A DNA stretch of 64,000 bases from Thioalkalivibrio paradoxus ARh 1. Its GTDB lineage: Bacteria > Pseudomonadota > Gammaproteobacteria > Ectothiorhodospirales > Ectothiorhodospiraceae. The stretch lies in assembly GCF_000227685.2 (NCBI RefSeq), contig NZ_CP007029.1, positions 594,501 to 658,500 of the forward strand, in the 5' to 3' direction. Position 1 is the first letter of the stretch, and the number at the start of each line of letters is the position of its first letter. Both the position numbers and the translations under genes were made by a program. Below the pieces are notes generated by a model. That model saw only the letters and a program-made list of their open reading frames with translations, did no database searches and was not told the origin of the DNA. This document shows, piece by piece, positions 1 to 11,391 of the stretch.

Positions 1-1458
<1,458 letters not shown>

Positions 1459-1470
1459 TTCCGGCTCCCG

Positions 1471-2088
1471 ATGCGGGCCAGCGTCGTCACCATCCACGGC
1501 TGGCACATGACCGGTGCCGAGATGTGGCCGTTGCGGCGGCGATTGCAGCGGCACGGTTACGAAGTCCACGCATTCCGCTATCGTTCGCGCCGCGAAACCC
1601 CCGAGCAGGCCGCGCGTCGCCTGGCGGTATTCCTGGAACGGGTTCCGGGCGAGGTGATCCATCTGGTCGCGCACAGCCTGGGCGGCATGGTCGTGCGCCA
1701 CTTGTTCGCGTTGGCGCCGGTCCAGCGCCCCGGGCGCATCGTGATGCTCGGGGCGCCGCTGGCGGGCAGCCGTAGCGCGGCGCGCATGGCCGGCACGCGG
1801 GCCGGGCGCTGGTGGCTCGGGGCGGCGCTGGACCGCGGCCTGGTGGGCGGCAGCCCGGCGCTGCAGGGCCGCAGGATCGGCATGATCGCGGGCAACCGCG
1901 GGCTCGGCGTCGGCAGCCTGCTGCCCGGGACGCTGCCCCGGCCCAACGATGGCACGGTCGCGGTCGACGAGACCTACGGGCCGGAGGTGGTCCGCCATCT
2001 CGAAGTGCCCTACGGGCATTTCCGCCTGCTGCTGGCGGGCCCGGTCGCGGATGCGGTGGTCCGATTCCTGGAGCAGGGCGAATTCTGA
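1471..2088 (+). CDS. Small alpha/beta-hydrolase (triacylglycerol lipase/esterase-like)
   Basis: A 205-residue serine hydrolase of unknown substrate. The nucleophile elbow is visible as [10 protein letters not shown] (G/A-H-S-L-G pattern, Ser near residue 68), an early oxyanion region as TIHGWHMTG, and a likely catalytic His in YGHFRLLL near the C-terminus. There is no signal peptide or membrane segment, so it is probably cytoplasmic. It starts 12 bases after aspS and may be cotranscribed. The family (small alpha/beta hydrolases annotated as permease or lipase-like) is clear, but the natural substrate is not. Confidence 0.8.
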   Translation: MRASVVTIHGWHMTGAEMWPLRRRLQRHGYEVHAFRYRSRRETPEQAARRLAVFLERVPGEVIHLVAHSLGGMVVRHLFALAPVQRPGRIVMLGAPLAGSRSAARMAGTRAGRWWLGAALDRGLVGGSPALQGRRIGMIAGNRGLGVGSLLPGTLPRPNDGTVAVDETYGPEVVRHLEVPYGHFRLLLAGPVADAVVRFLEQGEF

Positions 2089-2182
2089 GCCGCGGGGGCG
2101 GCGGGCGGCCAGGGCCGGCGACAGCGGGTACACTGGCGCGGAACATTCTTCAGGTTTTTCATTCAACGACACGGGACACACG

Positions 2183-2923
2183 ATGGCCGGTCACAGCAAA
2201 TGGGCGAACATCCAGCACCGCAAGAACGCCCAGGATGCCAAGCGGGGCAAGCTCTTCACCAAACTGATCCGCGAGATCACCGTCGCGGCACGGGCCGGGG
2301 GTGCGGACCCCGCGTCCAACCCGCGCCTGCGCCTGGCGACCGACAAGGCGCTGGCCGCGAACATGACCCGCGACACCATCGATCGCGCAGCCAAGCGCGG
2401 CGCTGGCGCGATGGAGGGCGACGCCTACGAGGAGGTGCGCTACGAGGGCTACGGCCCGGGCGGCGCCGCGATCCTGGTCGACTGCATGACCGACAACCGC
2501 AACCGGACCGTGGCCGATGTGCGGCACGCGTTCACCAAGACCGGCGGTAACCTGGGCACCGACGGCTCGGTCGCCTACCTGTTCGAGAAGAGGGGCGTGA
2601 TCGAGTATCCGGCGGGCACCGACGACGAGAAGGTGATGGAAGCCGCGCTCGAAGGCGGTGCCGAGGACGTGCAGGTGGACGAAGACGGCGCGATCGAGGT
2701 GCTGACCGGCCCCGAGGACTTCGAGCCGGTGCTCGCGGCGCTGCGCGAGCACGGGCTGGAACCCGAGAACGCCGAGGTCACGATGCGCGCGGGAACCCTG
2801 GCCCCGCTCGACGAGGACACCGCGCAGTCGGTGCTGAAGCTGCTGAACATGCTCGACGATCTCGACGATGTCCAGAATGTCTACACCAATGCCGATTTCC
2901 CCGAGTCCGTGACCGGCGCCTGA
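2183..2923 (+). CDS. yebC: YebC/PmpR-family regulatory or translation factor
   Basis: A 246-residue member of the YebC family, exactly the usual length. The start is set by the diagnostic N-terminus [14 protein letters not shown] at 2183; an upstream in-frame ATG is not used by the family. Members act as DNA-binding regulators in some bacteria, and others have been linked to translation of proline-rich sequences, so the molecular role here is open. It sits directly ahead of ruvC with 4 bases between stop and start, the standard yebC-ruvCAB arrangement of proteobacteria. Confidence 0.96.
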   Translation: MAGHSKWANIQHRKNAQDAKRGKLFTKLIREITVAARAGGADPASNPRLRLATDKALAANMTRDTIDRAAKRGAGAMEGDAYEEVRYEGYGPGGAAILVDCMTDNRNRTVADVRHAFTKTGGNLGTDGSVAYLFEKRGVIEYPAGTDDEKVMEAALEGGAEDVQVDEDGAIEVLTGPEDFEPVLAALREHGLEPENAEVTMRAGTLAPLDEDTAQSVLKLLNMLDDLDDVQNVYTNADFPESVTGA

Positions 2924-2927
2924 CCCG

Positions 2928-3443
2928 ATGCGCGTGCTGGGCATCGATCCCGGATCCCGAGTCACCGGTTTCGCGGTCGTCGAGGCGCGCGGTGCCGCGC
3001 TGCACCCGATCGGATTCGGCGTGATCCGGCCGGCCGCCGGCGAGATGGCCGGGCGTCTGGCCGAGATCTTCGCCGGCGTGGCGCGGGTGGTGGCCGAACT
3101 CCGGCCCGAGGCGCTGGCGATCGAATCGGTATTCCTGGCCCGCAATGCGCAGTCGGCGCTGAAATTGGGGCAGGCCCGCGGTGCCGCGATCTGCGCCGCG
3201 GCCCAGGCAGGTCTTCCGGTGTTCGAGTACGCGCCCCGGGCGGTGAAGCTCGCGGTGGTGGGCAGCGGCCGGGCGCACAAGGCGCAGGTTCAGCACATGA
3301 TGCGCCAGATCCTGCGCATCGACGAACCGCTGGCCGCCGATGCCGCCGACGCCTTGGCCGTCGCCGTCTGCCATTCCCACACCCAGCAGACCCAGGGCTA
3401 TGCGAGCCGGCGTCTGACGCGCGTGCAGGAGGCTGCGCGATGA
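2928..3443 (+). CDS. ruvC: Holliday junction resolvase RuvC
   Basis: Endonuclease that cuts Holliday junctions on the RuvAB complex during recombinational repair. The 171 residues show the RNase H-like fold signatures: first catalytic Asp in LGIDPGSRVTGF, a Glu in ALAIESVFLARN, and the paired C-terminal acids in DAADALAVAVCH. The length is normal. The stop codon overlaps the ruvA start (ATGA), so translation is probably coupled. Confidence 0.97.
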   Translation: MRVLGIDPGSRVTGFAVVEARGAALHPIGFGVIRPAAGEMAGRLAEIFAGVARVVAELRPEALAIESVFLARNAQSALKLGQARGAAICAAAQAGLPVFEYAPRAVKLAVVGSGRAHKAQVQHMMRQILRIDEPLAADAADALAVAVCHSHTQQTQGYASRRLTRVQEAAR

Positions 3444-4036
3444 TCGCACGGCTCGAGGGCGTGCTGCTGCTGCGCGATCTGCAGGGCGTGGTGCTGGACG
3501 TCGGCGGGGTCGGCTACGAGGTCGAGGTGCCGCTGTCGACGCTGGCCAGCCTGCCGGAGGTGGGAAGCCGGGTCGTGCTGTTTACCCATTTGATGGTGCG
3601 CGAGGATGCCCATAGCCTGTTCGGTTTCCTGAAAGCGCGTGACCGTGACCTGTTCCGGCGGCTGATTCGGGTCAACGGGATCGGCGCACGGCTGGCGCTG
3701 GCAATGCTCTCGACCATGGCTGCGGACGAGCTGGCGGGGCACATCACTGGGGGGCATACGGCGGCGCTGACCCGGATCCCCGGGATCGGCAAGCGCACCG
3801 CCGAGCGGGTCGTGCTGGAACTCGGCGAGCGTCTGGCGGACCTGGGATTCGGGCCGGACCCCGGTGCCGCGTCCGGGGCGCCGGCTGCGGGGGTCGAACG
3901 CGAGGCGGCGGCAGCGCTGGAGGCGCTGGGGTACCGCGCGGCCGATGTCGAGCGGATGCTGGCCGCGGTTCGGGGGCAGGCGGAAAGCACCGAGGCCCTG
4001 GTGCGGCTTGCGTTGCGCGCGACGCTGCGGTCCTGA
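3440..4036 (+). CDS. ruvA: Holliday junction branch-migration protein RuvA
   Basis: DNA-binding subunit that clamps the Holliday junction and loads RuvB. The 198 residues show the N-terminal OB fold, tandem helix-hairpin-helix motifs (LIRVNGIGARLALAML and LTRIPGIGKRTAERVV), and a C-terminal domain after an Ala/Gly-rich linker that contacts RuvB. The start overlaps the ruvC stop by 4 bases. Length and domain order are as expected. Confidence 0.97.
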   Translation: MIARLEGVLLLRDLQGVVLDVGGVGYEVEVPLSTLASLPEVGSRVVLFTHLMVREDAHSLFGFLKARDRDLFRRLIRVNGIGARLALAMLSTMAADELAGHITGGHTAALTRIPGIGKRTAERVVLELGERLADLGFGPDPGAASGAPAAGVEREAAAALEALGYRAADVERMLAAVRGQAESTEALVRLALRATLRS

Positions 4037-4147
4037 ACACGGCCGCGAATCCGGCGTGGCGCAGGCGCTGGATCACGGGGAGTGCGCGGGAATTTATTGC
4101 CCTGGGTGCGGGTGTAAACCGCGATCCCTTGCGGTCATACTGTGACC

Positions 4148-5197
4148 ATGGAATCGCGTCTGGTCGACATGCACCGCCTCCCCGAGGATCGGGGAAGCGA
4201 GGTTTCGCTGCGTCCGCAGCGGCTGGCCGAATTTACCGGCCAGCCGCGCGTACTGGAGCAGATGGACCTGTTCATCCGCGCCGCGCGCGGGCGTGGCGAT
4301 GCGCTGGATCACACGCTGATCGCGGGTCCGCCAGGGCTGGGCAAGACCACGCTGGCGCATATCGTCGCCCACGAACTCGGCGTCGGGCTGCGCCAGACCT
4401 CGGGTCCGGTACTGGAGCGGGCCGGGGATCTGGCCGCGATCCTGACGGCGCTGGAACCTCGCGACGTATTGTTTGTCGACGAGATTCACCGGTTGCCCGC
4501 GGTGGTCGAGGAGGTGCTGTACCCCGCGCTGGAGGATTTCCAGCTCGATATCATGATCGGCGAGGGTCCTGCCGCGCGCTCGATCAAGCTGGATCTGCCA
4601 CCGTTCACGCTGGTGGGCGCGACGACGCGAGCGGGCCTGCTGACCGCGCCGCTGCGTGACCGGTTCGGTATCGTCCAGCGGCTGGAGCATTACAATGTCC
4701 CGGACCTGGCGGCGATCGTGCGCCGGGCGGCGGCCTTGCTGGAGGTCGGCATCGACGGCGAGGGTGCAACCGAGGTCGCGCGCCGCGCGCGCGGGACGCC
4801 GCGCCTGGCCAACCGCCTGCTGCGTCGGGTCCGCGATTTCGCGCAGGTGCGCGCGGACGGGCGCATCTCCCGGACGGTGGCGTCCGACGCGCTGGATCTG
4901 CTGGCGATCGACGCGTCGGGTCTCGACGCCCAGGACCGCCGCTTGCTGGAAATCCTGGTGGAGAAGTTCGACGGCGGGCCGGTGGGTGTGGACAGCCTGG
5001 CGACGGCGCTGAACGAGGACCGGGGAACGCTGGAGGATGTCGTGGAACCGTTCCTGATTCAGCAGGGCTATCTGATGCGTACGCCGCGGGGCCGGCAGGC
5101 AACTCGGCAGACGTTTCTGCTGCTGGGGCTGCCCGACCGGGTGTCGGCGCGGCCGGATCTGTTCGGGGTTCCCGGCGTGCCGGGAGGCGAGGGCTGA
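4148..5197 (+). CDS. ruvB: Holliday junction ATPase RuvB
   Basis: Hexameric AAA+ motor that drives branch migration. It has Walker [13 protein letters not shown], Walker [12 protein letters not shown], sensor region [19 protein letters not shown], and a C-terminal winged helix. The ATG at 4148 gives 349 residues; a GTG two codons upstream is equally open but less likely. A gap of about 110 bases separates it from ruvA, and its stop overlaps the ybgC start, linking the ruv and tol-pal groups on one strand. Confidence 0.97.
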   Translation: MESRLVDMHRLPEDRGSEVSLRPQRLAEFTGQPRVLEQMDLFIRAARGRGDALDHTLIAGPPGLGKTTLAHIVAHELGVGLRQTSGPVLERAGDLAAILTALEPRDVLFVDEIHRLPAVVEEVLYPALEDFQLDIMIGEGPAARSIKLDLPPFTLVGATTRAGLLTAPLRDRFGIVQRLEHYNVPDLAAIVRRAAALLEVGIDGEGATEVARRARGTPRLANRLLRRVRDFAQVRADGRISRTVASDALDLLAIDASGLDAQDRRLLEILVEKFDGGPVGVDSLATALNEDRGTLEDVVEPFLIQQGYLMRTPRGRQATRQTFLLLGLPDRVSARPDLFGVPGVPGGEG

Positions 5198-5649
5198 TGG
5201 TGGCAGCTTCGTCGCCGGCTGGAGGTGAACGCGGTGCCGCGTTCGTCTGGCCGGTCCGGGTGTATTACGAGGACACCGACGCCGGCGGCGTGGTGTACTA
5301 CGCGAATTACCTGAAGTTCATGGAACGTGCGCGCACCGAGTGGCTGCGCGGGCGCGGATTCGAACAGGACCGGCTGCGGATCGACAGCGGCATCCTGTTC
5401 GTCGTGCGCTCGGTCGCTCTCGAGCTGCGGCGGCCCGCGCGCTTCAACGACGCCCTGTCCGTGAGTTGCCGGCCCGTCGCCCTCGGGCGCGCGAGCCTGG
5501 ACGTGGCGCAGGTAGTGTGGCGCGATGCGACGGAACTGGCGCGGGCGACGGTCCGCCTGGCCTGCGTGGATGCCGAACGCTTCGTGCCGGTGGCCATCCC
5601 CGCCCCCGTTCGGGCAGCGGTTGAATCGGATCTAGGAGACGAACTGTGA
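5197..5649 (+). CDS. ybgC: Tol-Pal-associated acyl-CoA thioesterase YbgC
   Basis: Hot-dog-fold thioesterase, 150 residues. The active-site segment reads [19 protein letters not shown], with the catalytic Asp. In other gammaproteobacteria YbgC is the first gene of the tol-pal operon and hydrolyses acyl-CoA or interacts with lipid synthesis enzymes at the inner membrane. It overlaps both neighbours by a few bases (ruvB stop and tolQ GTG start), so coupled translation is likely. Confidence 0.95.
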   Translation: MVAASSPAGGERGAAFVWPVRVYYEDTDAGGVVYYANYLKFMERARTEWLRGRGFEQDRLRIDSGILFVVRSVALELRRPARFNDALSVSCRPVALGRASLDVAQVVWRDATELARATVRLACVDAERFVPVAIPAPVRAAVESDLGDEL

Positions 5650-6329
5650 GTGTGGACCTCTCCCTCTACCGGCTGATCATGGATGCCAGCCTGATCGTGC
5701 AACTGGTCATGGTGATCCTGGTCGTGGCCTCGGTGCTTTCGTGGCTGGTGATTCTGGTCAAAGCCCGTACGATCAAGGTGGCGCACCGGGCGGCCGACGA
5801 CTTCGAGGAACGGTTCTGGTCCGGGGTGGATCTGGCCCACCTCTACGACGGGGTCCGCCGCAAGACCGACATGTCCGGGATGGAGCACGTGTTCTCGTCG
5901 GGATTCAAGGAATTTCTGCGGGTGCGCCAGCATCCTCCTCAGGTCGCCGATGCCACGCACCGTTCGATGCGGGTCGCGATCGCGCGCGAAAGCGACGATC
6001 TCGAGCGCTATCTGCAGTTCCTCGCGACGGTCGGTTCCACCAGTCCCTACATCGGTCTGTTCGGCACCGTCTGGGGCATCATGCACGCGTTCTTGGGGCT
6101 GTCGGGCGTGCAGCAGGCGACGCTGGCGATGGTGGCCCCGGGGATTGCCGAGGCACTGATCGCGACCGCGCTCGGACTGTTTGCGGCGATCCCTGCGGTG
6201 ATCGCGTACAACCGATTCGCCACCGACGTGGATCGGGTGATCGGTCGTTTCGAGAACTTCAGCGACGAATTCGTGGCCCTGCTCGCTCGCCAGACCGCCG
6301 GGCGCGGGTCCGCGGAAGCGCGGGAATAG
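5646..6329 (+). CDS. tolQ: Tol-Pal system proton-channel subunit TolQ
   Basis: Inner-membrane proton-channel protein of the MotA/TolQ/ExbB family, 227 residues. Three hydrophobic helices are visible: near residues 15-38, 125-150 and 165-190, the last two carrying [13 protein letters not shown] and the Ala/Gly-rich [16 protein letters not shown]. With TolR it energises TolA for outer-membrane constriction at division. The GTG start lies inside the ybgC stop codon. Confidence 0.96.
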   Translation: MSVDLSLYRLIMDASLIVQLVMVILVVASVLSWLVILVKARTIKVAHRAADDFEERFWSGVDLAHLYDGVRRKTDMSGMEHVFSSGFKEFLRVRQHPPQVADATHRSMRVAIARESDDLERYLQFLATVGSTSPYIGLFGTVWGIMHAFLGLSGVQQATLAMVAPGIAEALIATALGLFAAIPAVIAYNRFATDVDRVIGRFENFSDEFVALLARQTAGRGSAEARE

Positions 6330-6338
6330 CGCGTCGTC

Positions 6339-6794
6339 ATGGCGGAAATGTCACGCCACAACGGACGCCGGCTGCGGCGCCCGATCTCCCAGATCAACGT
6401 CGTGCCGTTCATCGACGTAATGCTGGTGCTGTTGATCATCTTCATGATCACCGCACCGATGCTCCAGCAGGGAGTCGAGGTGGATCTGCCCGAGGCCGAG
6501 GCACAGGCGCTGGACACCGATCAGCGCGCTGCCGAGCCGATCGTGGTGACGGTGACGGCTGCCGGCGCGATGAGCGTGAATCAGGGGGCGCTGGCCAACG
6601 AACCGCTGGCGCGCCCGGAACTGGTCGAACTGGTCGCCGATCTGCTGGTGGCGAACCCGGGGATCCAGACCTACGTGCGCGGGGACCGCCATGTCGACTA
6701 CGGGCGCGTGATGGACGCCATGGTCGCGTTGCAGCAAGCGGGTGCAGGTCGGGTCGGATTGCTGACCGAGCCGCCCCGCAGGGAAGCCGACTGA
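6339..6794 (+). CDS. tolR: Tol-Pal system protein TolR
   Basis: Single-pass partner of TolQ, 151 residues, ExbD/TolR family. The transmembrane helix follows QINVVPFIDVMLVLLIIF and carries the conserved proton-relay Asp; the rest is a periplasmic domain ending in the usual amphipathic segment. It lies between tolQ and tolA with short gaps. Confidence 0.96.
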   Translation: MAEMSRHNGRRLRRPISQINVVPFIDVMLVLLIIFMITAPMLQQGVEVDLPEAEAQALDTDQRAAEPIVVTVTAAGAMSVNQGALANEPLARPELVELVADLLVANPGIQTYVRGDRHVDYGRVMDAMVALQQAGAGRVGLLTEPPRREAD

Positions 6795-6812
6795 CGTCTC
6801 CGTGAGCATGCC

Positions 6813-7883
6813 GTGTTCAGCCTGATTCGACAGCACTTTGGCCAGCTGCTGCTGGTGCTTCTGCTGCACCTGGTGTTGTTCGGGGCGCTGGTGCTGAACG
6901 TGTCGTTCCTGCATCCCTCGGCGTCGTCCGCGGTGCGGTTTTCGCCGGATCCCGCGGAGGTGATCGAGGCGGTCGCGTTGGACGTCGAAACCTTCGAGCG
7001 CATCGAGCGCGAGTTCCGTACCGCCGAACAGGAGCGTATCGCAGCGGAACTGCAGGCCGAGGAAGACGCGCGCCGTGAGGAGGAGCGCCAGCGCCAGGAG
7101 GAGCTGCGGCGCCAGCGCGAGGAGCAGGAACGGCGCGAGGCCGAGGAACGGGCCCGGCAGGAGGCGCTGCGAGCCGCCGAGGAGGCGCGCGAGGAAGCCC
7201 GGCGGGTGGCCGAGGAGGCCCAGCGGGAGGCCCAGCGCGTCGCCGAAGAGGCCCGGCGCATGGCCGATGCCGAACGGGCGCGCATCGAGCAGGAACGGCG
7301 CGAGGCCGAGGCCGAGCGCGCGCGTGCCGAGCAGGAACGCCGTGCGGCGGAGGAAGCGCGCCGCGCTGCCGAGGAGGCGCGGCGCGCCGAGGAGGCGGAA
7401 CGCCGGGAGCGGGAAGCCGCGGCTCAGCGGGAACGCGAGGCCGCGGAGCAGCGCCGGGCCGAAGAAGAGGCGCGCCGGCGCGAGGCCCAGGCGCGCGAAC
7501 TGGAAGAGCAGCGCAGGCGCGAGCAGATGGAACAGGAACGCCAGCGTCTGGCGCAGGCGCAGGCGCAGCGCGAGGCGGCCGAACGACGCGCCCGGCAGGA
7601 CGCGCTGCGGGATGCCTACGTGGCCGAGGTGCAGAGCACGGTCGAGCGCCGCTGGCGCCGGCCCGACGGTCTGCGCAGCGGTGACGAGGCCTTCGTGCTG
7701 GTCAGAGTCAATCCCGACACTGGGCGTATCCTGAGTTTTCAGGTGCAGAGCTGCTCCGGGGCGTCAGCCTTCTGCGACTCCGTGCGCCAGACCATGGAGC
7801 GGTTGCAGTCCCTGCCCCGTCCACCGGACGCCGCAGTCGTCCAGGGCGGGATCCGAATCCGTTTTGCGCCCGATCAGGGCTAG
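6813..7883 (+). CDS. tolA: Tol-Pal system protein TolA
   Basis: Periplasm-spanning protein that links the TolQR motor to Pal, 356 residues from a GTG start. An N-terminal membrane helix covers about residues 10-34. It is followed by a very long charged helix (about 60-270) made almost wholly of Glu, Arg, Ala and Gln, then a C-terminal globular TonB-like domain (RRPDGLRSGDEAFVLVRVNP and onward) with two Cys that could pair. The helix-coding stretch is strongly repetitive DNA, which is coding and not an independent repeat. Confidence 0.94.
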   Translation: MFSLIRQHFGQLLLVLLLHLVLFGALVLNVSFLHPSASSAVRFSPDPAEVIEAVALDVETFERIEREFRTAEQERIAAELQAEEDARREEERQRQEELRRQREEQERREAEERARQEALRAAEEAREEARRVAEEAQREAQRVAEEARRMADAERARIEQERREAEAERARAEQERRAAEEARRAAEEARRAEEAERREREAAAQREREAAEQRRAEEEARRREAQARELEEQRRREQMEQERQRLAQAQAQREAAERRARQDALRDAYVAEVQSTVERRWRRPDGLRSGDEAFVLVRVNPDTGRILSFQVQSCSGASAFCDSVRQTMERLQSLPRPPDAAVVQGGIRIRFAPDQG

Positions 7884-7893
7884 GTGAAGAACG

Positions 7894-9189
7894 ATGAAAC
7901 GAAGAGGTCTTCAGATCTGGTTTCTGGGTGTGCTGATGCTGCTGGCCGGGCCGGCCGCGGCGGTGCTGGAGGTCACGGTCACCGAAGGCGTGACCGGCGC
8001 GATCCCGGTGGCTGTCGCGCCTTTCGCCTGGGATGGGGCCGGCAGCCCGCCCGAGGATGTCGCGCAGATCGTCGGTGCGAACCTCGCGCGCAGCGGCCTG
8101 TTCGAGGTGCTGTCGCGCCAGGCGTTGCCCGAGGCGCCGGAGAGTCCGGACGGCTTTCTGGCCGAGAGCTGGGCCGCGGTGGGCGCCGAATACCTGGTGA
8201 TCGGCCGGCAGCGGCCGGAACCGGAGCAGGAGCAGGTGCTGATCGAGTTCCACGTGTTCGACGTGCTGGCGAACCAGCGCCTCGGCGGCTTCCGCATCCC
8301 GGTGCCGCTGGACATGATGCGCCGCGGCGCGCACCGCGTGTCGGACATCGTCTACGAGGAAATCACCGGCGACAAAGGCGCGTTCAGCGCGCGCATCGCC
8401 TATGTCGGGGTCGCGGGTGAGGGGGACCGGCGCCGGTTCACGCTGGAAGTGGCGGATTCCGACGGCGCCAACCCGCGCACGCTGTTTCGTTCCAGCGCGC
8501 CGCTGATGTCGCCGGACTGGTCGCCCGACGGGCGCGAACTCGTCTACGTGTCGTTCGAGAACCGCCGTTCCGAGGTGTTCCGGCAGAACGTCGAGACCGG
8601 CGCGCGCCAGCGCATTGCGGCGTTCCAGGGCATCAACAGCGCGCCGGTGTGGTCTCCCGACGGCCGGCGCATCGCGCTGACGCTGTCGCGCGACGGCACC
8701 GCCAACATCTACATGCTGGAACTCGACAGCGGCGAACTGACCCCGGTGGTGCGTTCGAACGCGATCGACACCGAGCCGGCCTGGTCTCCGGACGGCGATA
8801 CGCTCTACTTCACGTCCGACCGTGCGGGTTCGCCCCAGGTGTATCAGCTGCAGCTCCCGGGCGGCACCCCCCGGCGTCTGACCTTCGAGGCGACCTCGGC
8901 GGGGGCGCCCACGGTGTCGCCCGATGGCAAGTCTCTGGTGTACGTCCACGCCGGCGACGGTGGCCTGCGGCTCGCGCGGCTGGATCTGGAATCGCGCCGG
9001 GTCACGCTGCTGACCCGCGGGCGCTACGACAAGTCGCCGAGTTTCGCACCGAATGGCAGCATGGTGATCTACTCGACCACGGATCGCGGCCGCGGCATCC
9101 TCGGGTCCGTAAGCCGGGATGGCCAGGTGCACCAGCGGCTGGCCGCGCGTTCGGGCGAGGTGCGCGAGCCCGCCTGGTCACCACTGTAA
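7894..9189 (+). CDS. tolB: Tol-Pal system periplasmic propeller TolB
   Basis: Periplasmic protein that binds Pal, 431 residues. It has a Sec signal peptide (hydrophobic LGVLMLLAGPAAAV), an N-terminal domain, then a six-bladed beta-propeller with repeated WSPDGR-type blade motifs (SPDWSPDGRELVYVS, APVWSPDGRRIALTLS, EPAWSPDGDTLYFTS). It starts 10 bases after tolA. Confidence 0.96.
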   Translation: MKRRGLQIWFLGVLMLLAGPAAAVLEVTVTEGVTGAIPVAVAPFAWDGAGSPPEDVAQIVGANLARSGLFEVLSRQALPEAPESPDGFLAESWAAVGAEYLVIGRQRPEPEQEQVLIEFHVFDVLANQRLGGFRIPVPLDMMRRGAHRVSDIVYEEITGDKGAFSARIAYVGVAGEGDRRRFTLEVADSDGANPRTLFRSSAPLMSPDWSPDGRELVYVSFENRRSEVFRQNVETGARQRIAAFQGINSAPVWSPDGRRIALTLSRDGTANIYMLELDSGELTPVVRSNAIDTEPAWSPDGDTLYFTSDRAGSPQVYQLQLPGGTPRRLTFEATSAGAPTVSPDGKSLVYVHAGDGGLRLARLDLESRRVTLLTRGRYDKSPSFAPNGSMVIYSTTDRGRGILGSVSRDGQVHQRLAARSGEVREPAWSPL

Positions 9190-9259
9190 CGGATGCACGC
9201 CAGATGCTGCGCGGACCATGCGCATTTTCCAACCCGATACACCCATTGAGGAAAGCAAG

Positions 9260-9847
9260 ATGAATGCACCGTTTCGTTGGGTTCTGGTATTGCTGATGGC
9301 CGGCGTGCTCGCGGCCTGTGCTCAGCCCAAGCGCGAGATGACCGATGCCGAGCGTGCGGCGGCCGAAGCGGCAGCGGCGGAGGCTGCGGCTGCCGCCGAG
9401 GCCGAGGCCGCCGCAGCCGAGGAGCGCGCGCGCCGGGAAGCGGAAGCCGCGGGAATCGGAGTCGACCGCGACCTGCGTGTCGACCCGCTCGACGATCCTC
9501 AGAGTCCGCTTGCCGAGCGGCTGGTCTATTTCGATTTCGACCGTGATACCGTACGGTCGGAATTCATTCCGATGCTCGAGGCACATGCCCGCTACCTGTC
9601 GCAGCATTCCGGCGCCCGCCTGCGTTTGGAGGGGCATACGGACGAGCGCGGAACCCGCGAGTACAACCTCGCGCTGGGCGAACGGCGGGCGCAGGCCGTG
9701 CGCCGGATCATGACCCTCAACGGTGCCCGCGATGCCCAGTTGGACGTGATCAGCTACGGCGAGGAGATGCCCGTGGCCTTTACCCAGACCGAGGAATCCT
9801 GGGCCAAAAACCGGCGCGTGGAACTCGTCTACGAGGTGCGCCGCTGA
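9260..9847 (+). CDS. pal: Peptidoglycan-associated lipoprotein Pal
   Basis: Outer-membrane lipoprotein, 195 residues. The ATG at 9260 is preceded by a GAGGAAAG ribosome site. A signal peptide ends in the lipobox LAAC. It is followed by a short Ala/Glu-rich linker (about residues 35-70) and an OmpA-like peptidoglycan-binding domain (VYFDFDRDTVRSEF, then LEGHTDERGTREYNLALGE). It is the standard partner of TolB and TolA. Confidence 0.96.
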   Translation: MNAPFRWVLVLLMAGVLAACAQPKREMTDAERAAAEAAAAEAAAAAEAEAAAAEERARREAEAAGIGVDRDLRVDPLDDPQSPLAERLVYFDFDRDTVRSEFIPMLEAHARYLSQHSGARLRLEGHTDERGTREYNLALGERRAQAVRRIMTLNGARDAQLDVISYGEEMPVAFTQTEESWAKNRRVELVYEVRR

Positions 9848-9905
9848 CCCCGGCCTGGCGCCGGGCCGCCGGCCCGGCCGCTGCCGGAAGAGGAGGAACC
9901 CATCG

Positions 9906-10694
9906 ATGACTGGCTATACGGATGCCACCGTAATCCGCCGGACCCGCTGCTCCGTAGCAGGGGTGCTCGGGCTTGCGCTGCTGCTCCTGGGCGCTCCGGC
10001 CGGGGCACAGTCCGGCTCGCCCGTGGTCACGCAGCACCAGCTGCAGATGGTCGACAGCCGCCTGGAGCGGGTCGAGCGTCTGCTCGATTCGGGCGTGCTG
10101 ACCGAGATGCTCCAGAACACCGATGAACTGCAGGCGGAGCTGCGCCGGCTACGCGGGCAGGTGGAACGCCTCGAACACGAGGTTCGGACCCTGCGTGCCC
10201 GGCAGCACGACGAAAGCCGCCGGCTCGAGGAGCGTCTGGCCTTGCTGGAAGGCGACCTGACCGCTCGGGAGCCCGCCGCACCGGTGCCCGAGGTGATCGA
10301 TACGTTGCCGGATGCGGACGAACAGGGGGCCTACCAGGCGGCCTTCGACAAGTTGATGTCCGGCGATTATCCGGAGGCGATCCTGAATCTCGAGCGTTTC
10401 ATGGAACGCTGGCCGGACGGTGTCTACTCGGCCAATGCACTGTACTGGCTTGGGGAGGCCAAGTACGCAAGCCAGGATTACGAGGGCGCTCTGGTCGATT
10501 TCCAGGCGGTTCGGGACCGCTTTCCCGACAGCGACAAGGCCGGCGATGCACTGCTGAAGATCGGCTACTCCCATTTCGAGCTGGGCCAGGCCGACCAGGC
10601 GCGTGAGGCGTTGAATCGGGTCGTGTCGGAACACGCGGGAACGACCCTCTCGCGCCTGGCGCAGGATCGGCTGCGCCGGCTGGATGGCCGGTGA
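9906..10694 (+). CDS. cpoB: Cell-division coordinator CpoB (YbgF)
   Basis: Periplasmic tol-pal operon protein, 262 residues. It has a signal peptide ending near GAPAGAQS, an N-terminal trimerising coiled coil (about residues 45-105), then TPR repeats (YQAAFDKLMSGDYPEAI, ANALYWLGEAKYASQDYEGA, GDALLKIGYSHFELGQADQA). In E. coli it adjusts PBP1B activity to Tol constriction. It lies last in the tol-pal run. Confidence 0.94.
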   Translation: MTGYTDATVIRRTRCSVAGVLGLALLLLGAPAGAQSGSPVVTQHQLQMVDSRLERVERLLDSGVLTEMLQNTDELQAELRRLRGQVERLEHEVRTLRARQHDESRRLEERLALLEGDLTAREPAAPVPEVIDTLPDADEQGAYQAAFDKLMSGDYPEAILNLERFMERWPDGVYSANALYWLGEAKYASQDYEGALVDFQAVRDRFPDSDKAGDALLKIGYSHFELGQADQAREALNRVVSEHAGTTLSRLAQDRLRRLDGR

Positions 10695-10701
10695 TGGCCC
10701 G

Positions 10702-11391
10702 ATGACGCAGACGGCGGCCGTGCCCGGCGGGGCACGTGCGGAGCGCGCGCCGGCGCGGCTGCGGATCACCGAAACCTTTCTGTCGCTGCAGGGCGAGGCG
10801 GCACAGGTGGGCTGGCCCACGGTATTCGTGCGCCTGACCGGGTGCCCGCTGCGCTGCCGCTGGTGCGACACCGCGTACAGTTTTTCCGGTGGCCAGATGC
10901 TCGGGCTGGACGAAATCCTGGATACGGTGGCGGGTTTCGGGGTCCGCCACGTTTGCGTGACCGGCGGCGAGCCGCTCGCCCAGCCCGGTTGCCCCGCGTT
11001 GCTCGAGGCGCTCTGCGAGCGCGGACACGCGGTGTCGCTCGAGACCAGCGGTGCGCTGGAGCTCAGGGAGGTCGACCCGCGGGTGCGCATCGTGATGGAT
11101 CTGAAGGCCCCGGCCTCCGGGGAAAGTGCCCGTAACCGGCTGGATAACCTCGAACGGCTCCGGCCCGGCGACCAGATCAAGATCGTGCTTGCCGATCGCG
11201 CGGACTTCGACTGGGCCCTGGAGCTGCTGTTGCGCCATCCGCGGCCGGACGGCGTCGAGGTGCTGTTCTCCCCGGTGTACGGCGAACTCGAGCCGCAGCG
11301 GCTCGCCGAGTGGATTCTGGAAGCGCGCGCGCCGGTGCGCTTCCAGCTGCAGTTGCACAAGCTGCTTTGGGGCGATGTCGCGGGCCACTGA
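10702..11391 (+). CDS. queE: 7-carboxy-7-deazaguanine synthase
   Basis: Radical-SAM enzyme of queuosine/7-deazaguanine synthesis that converts carboxytetrahydropterin to 7-carboxy-7-deazaguanine. The SAM-cluster motif is [17 protein letters not shown] (C-x3-C-x2-C), followed by VTGGEPL. The ATG at 10702 gives 229 residues; an upstream ATG at 10684 inside cpoB is also open. It overlaps queC, the next enzyme of the pathway, by 17 bases. Confidence 0.94.
   Translation: MTQTAAVPGGARAERAPARLRITETFLSLQGEAAQVGWPTVFVRLTGCPLRCRWCDTAYSFSGGQMLGLDEILDTVAGFGVRHVCVTGGEPLAQPGCPALLEALCERGHAVSLETSGALELREVDPRVRIVMDLKAPASGESARNRLDNLERLRPGDQIKIVLADRADFDWALELLLRHPRPDGVEVLFSPVYGELEPQRLAEWILEARAPVRFQLQLHKLLWGDVAGH

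Noticed and set aside
7050-7600. Repetitive DNA in tolA as a repeat array or CRISPR
   Set aside because: It encodes the Glu/Arg/Ala helix of TolA, with no regular spacer/repeat structure.
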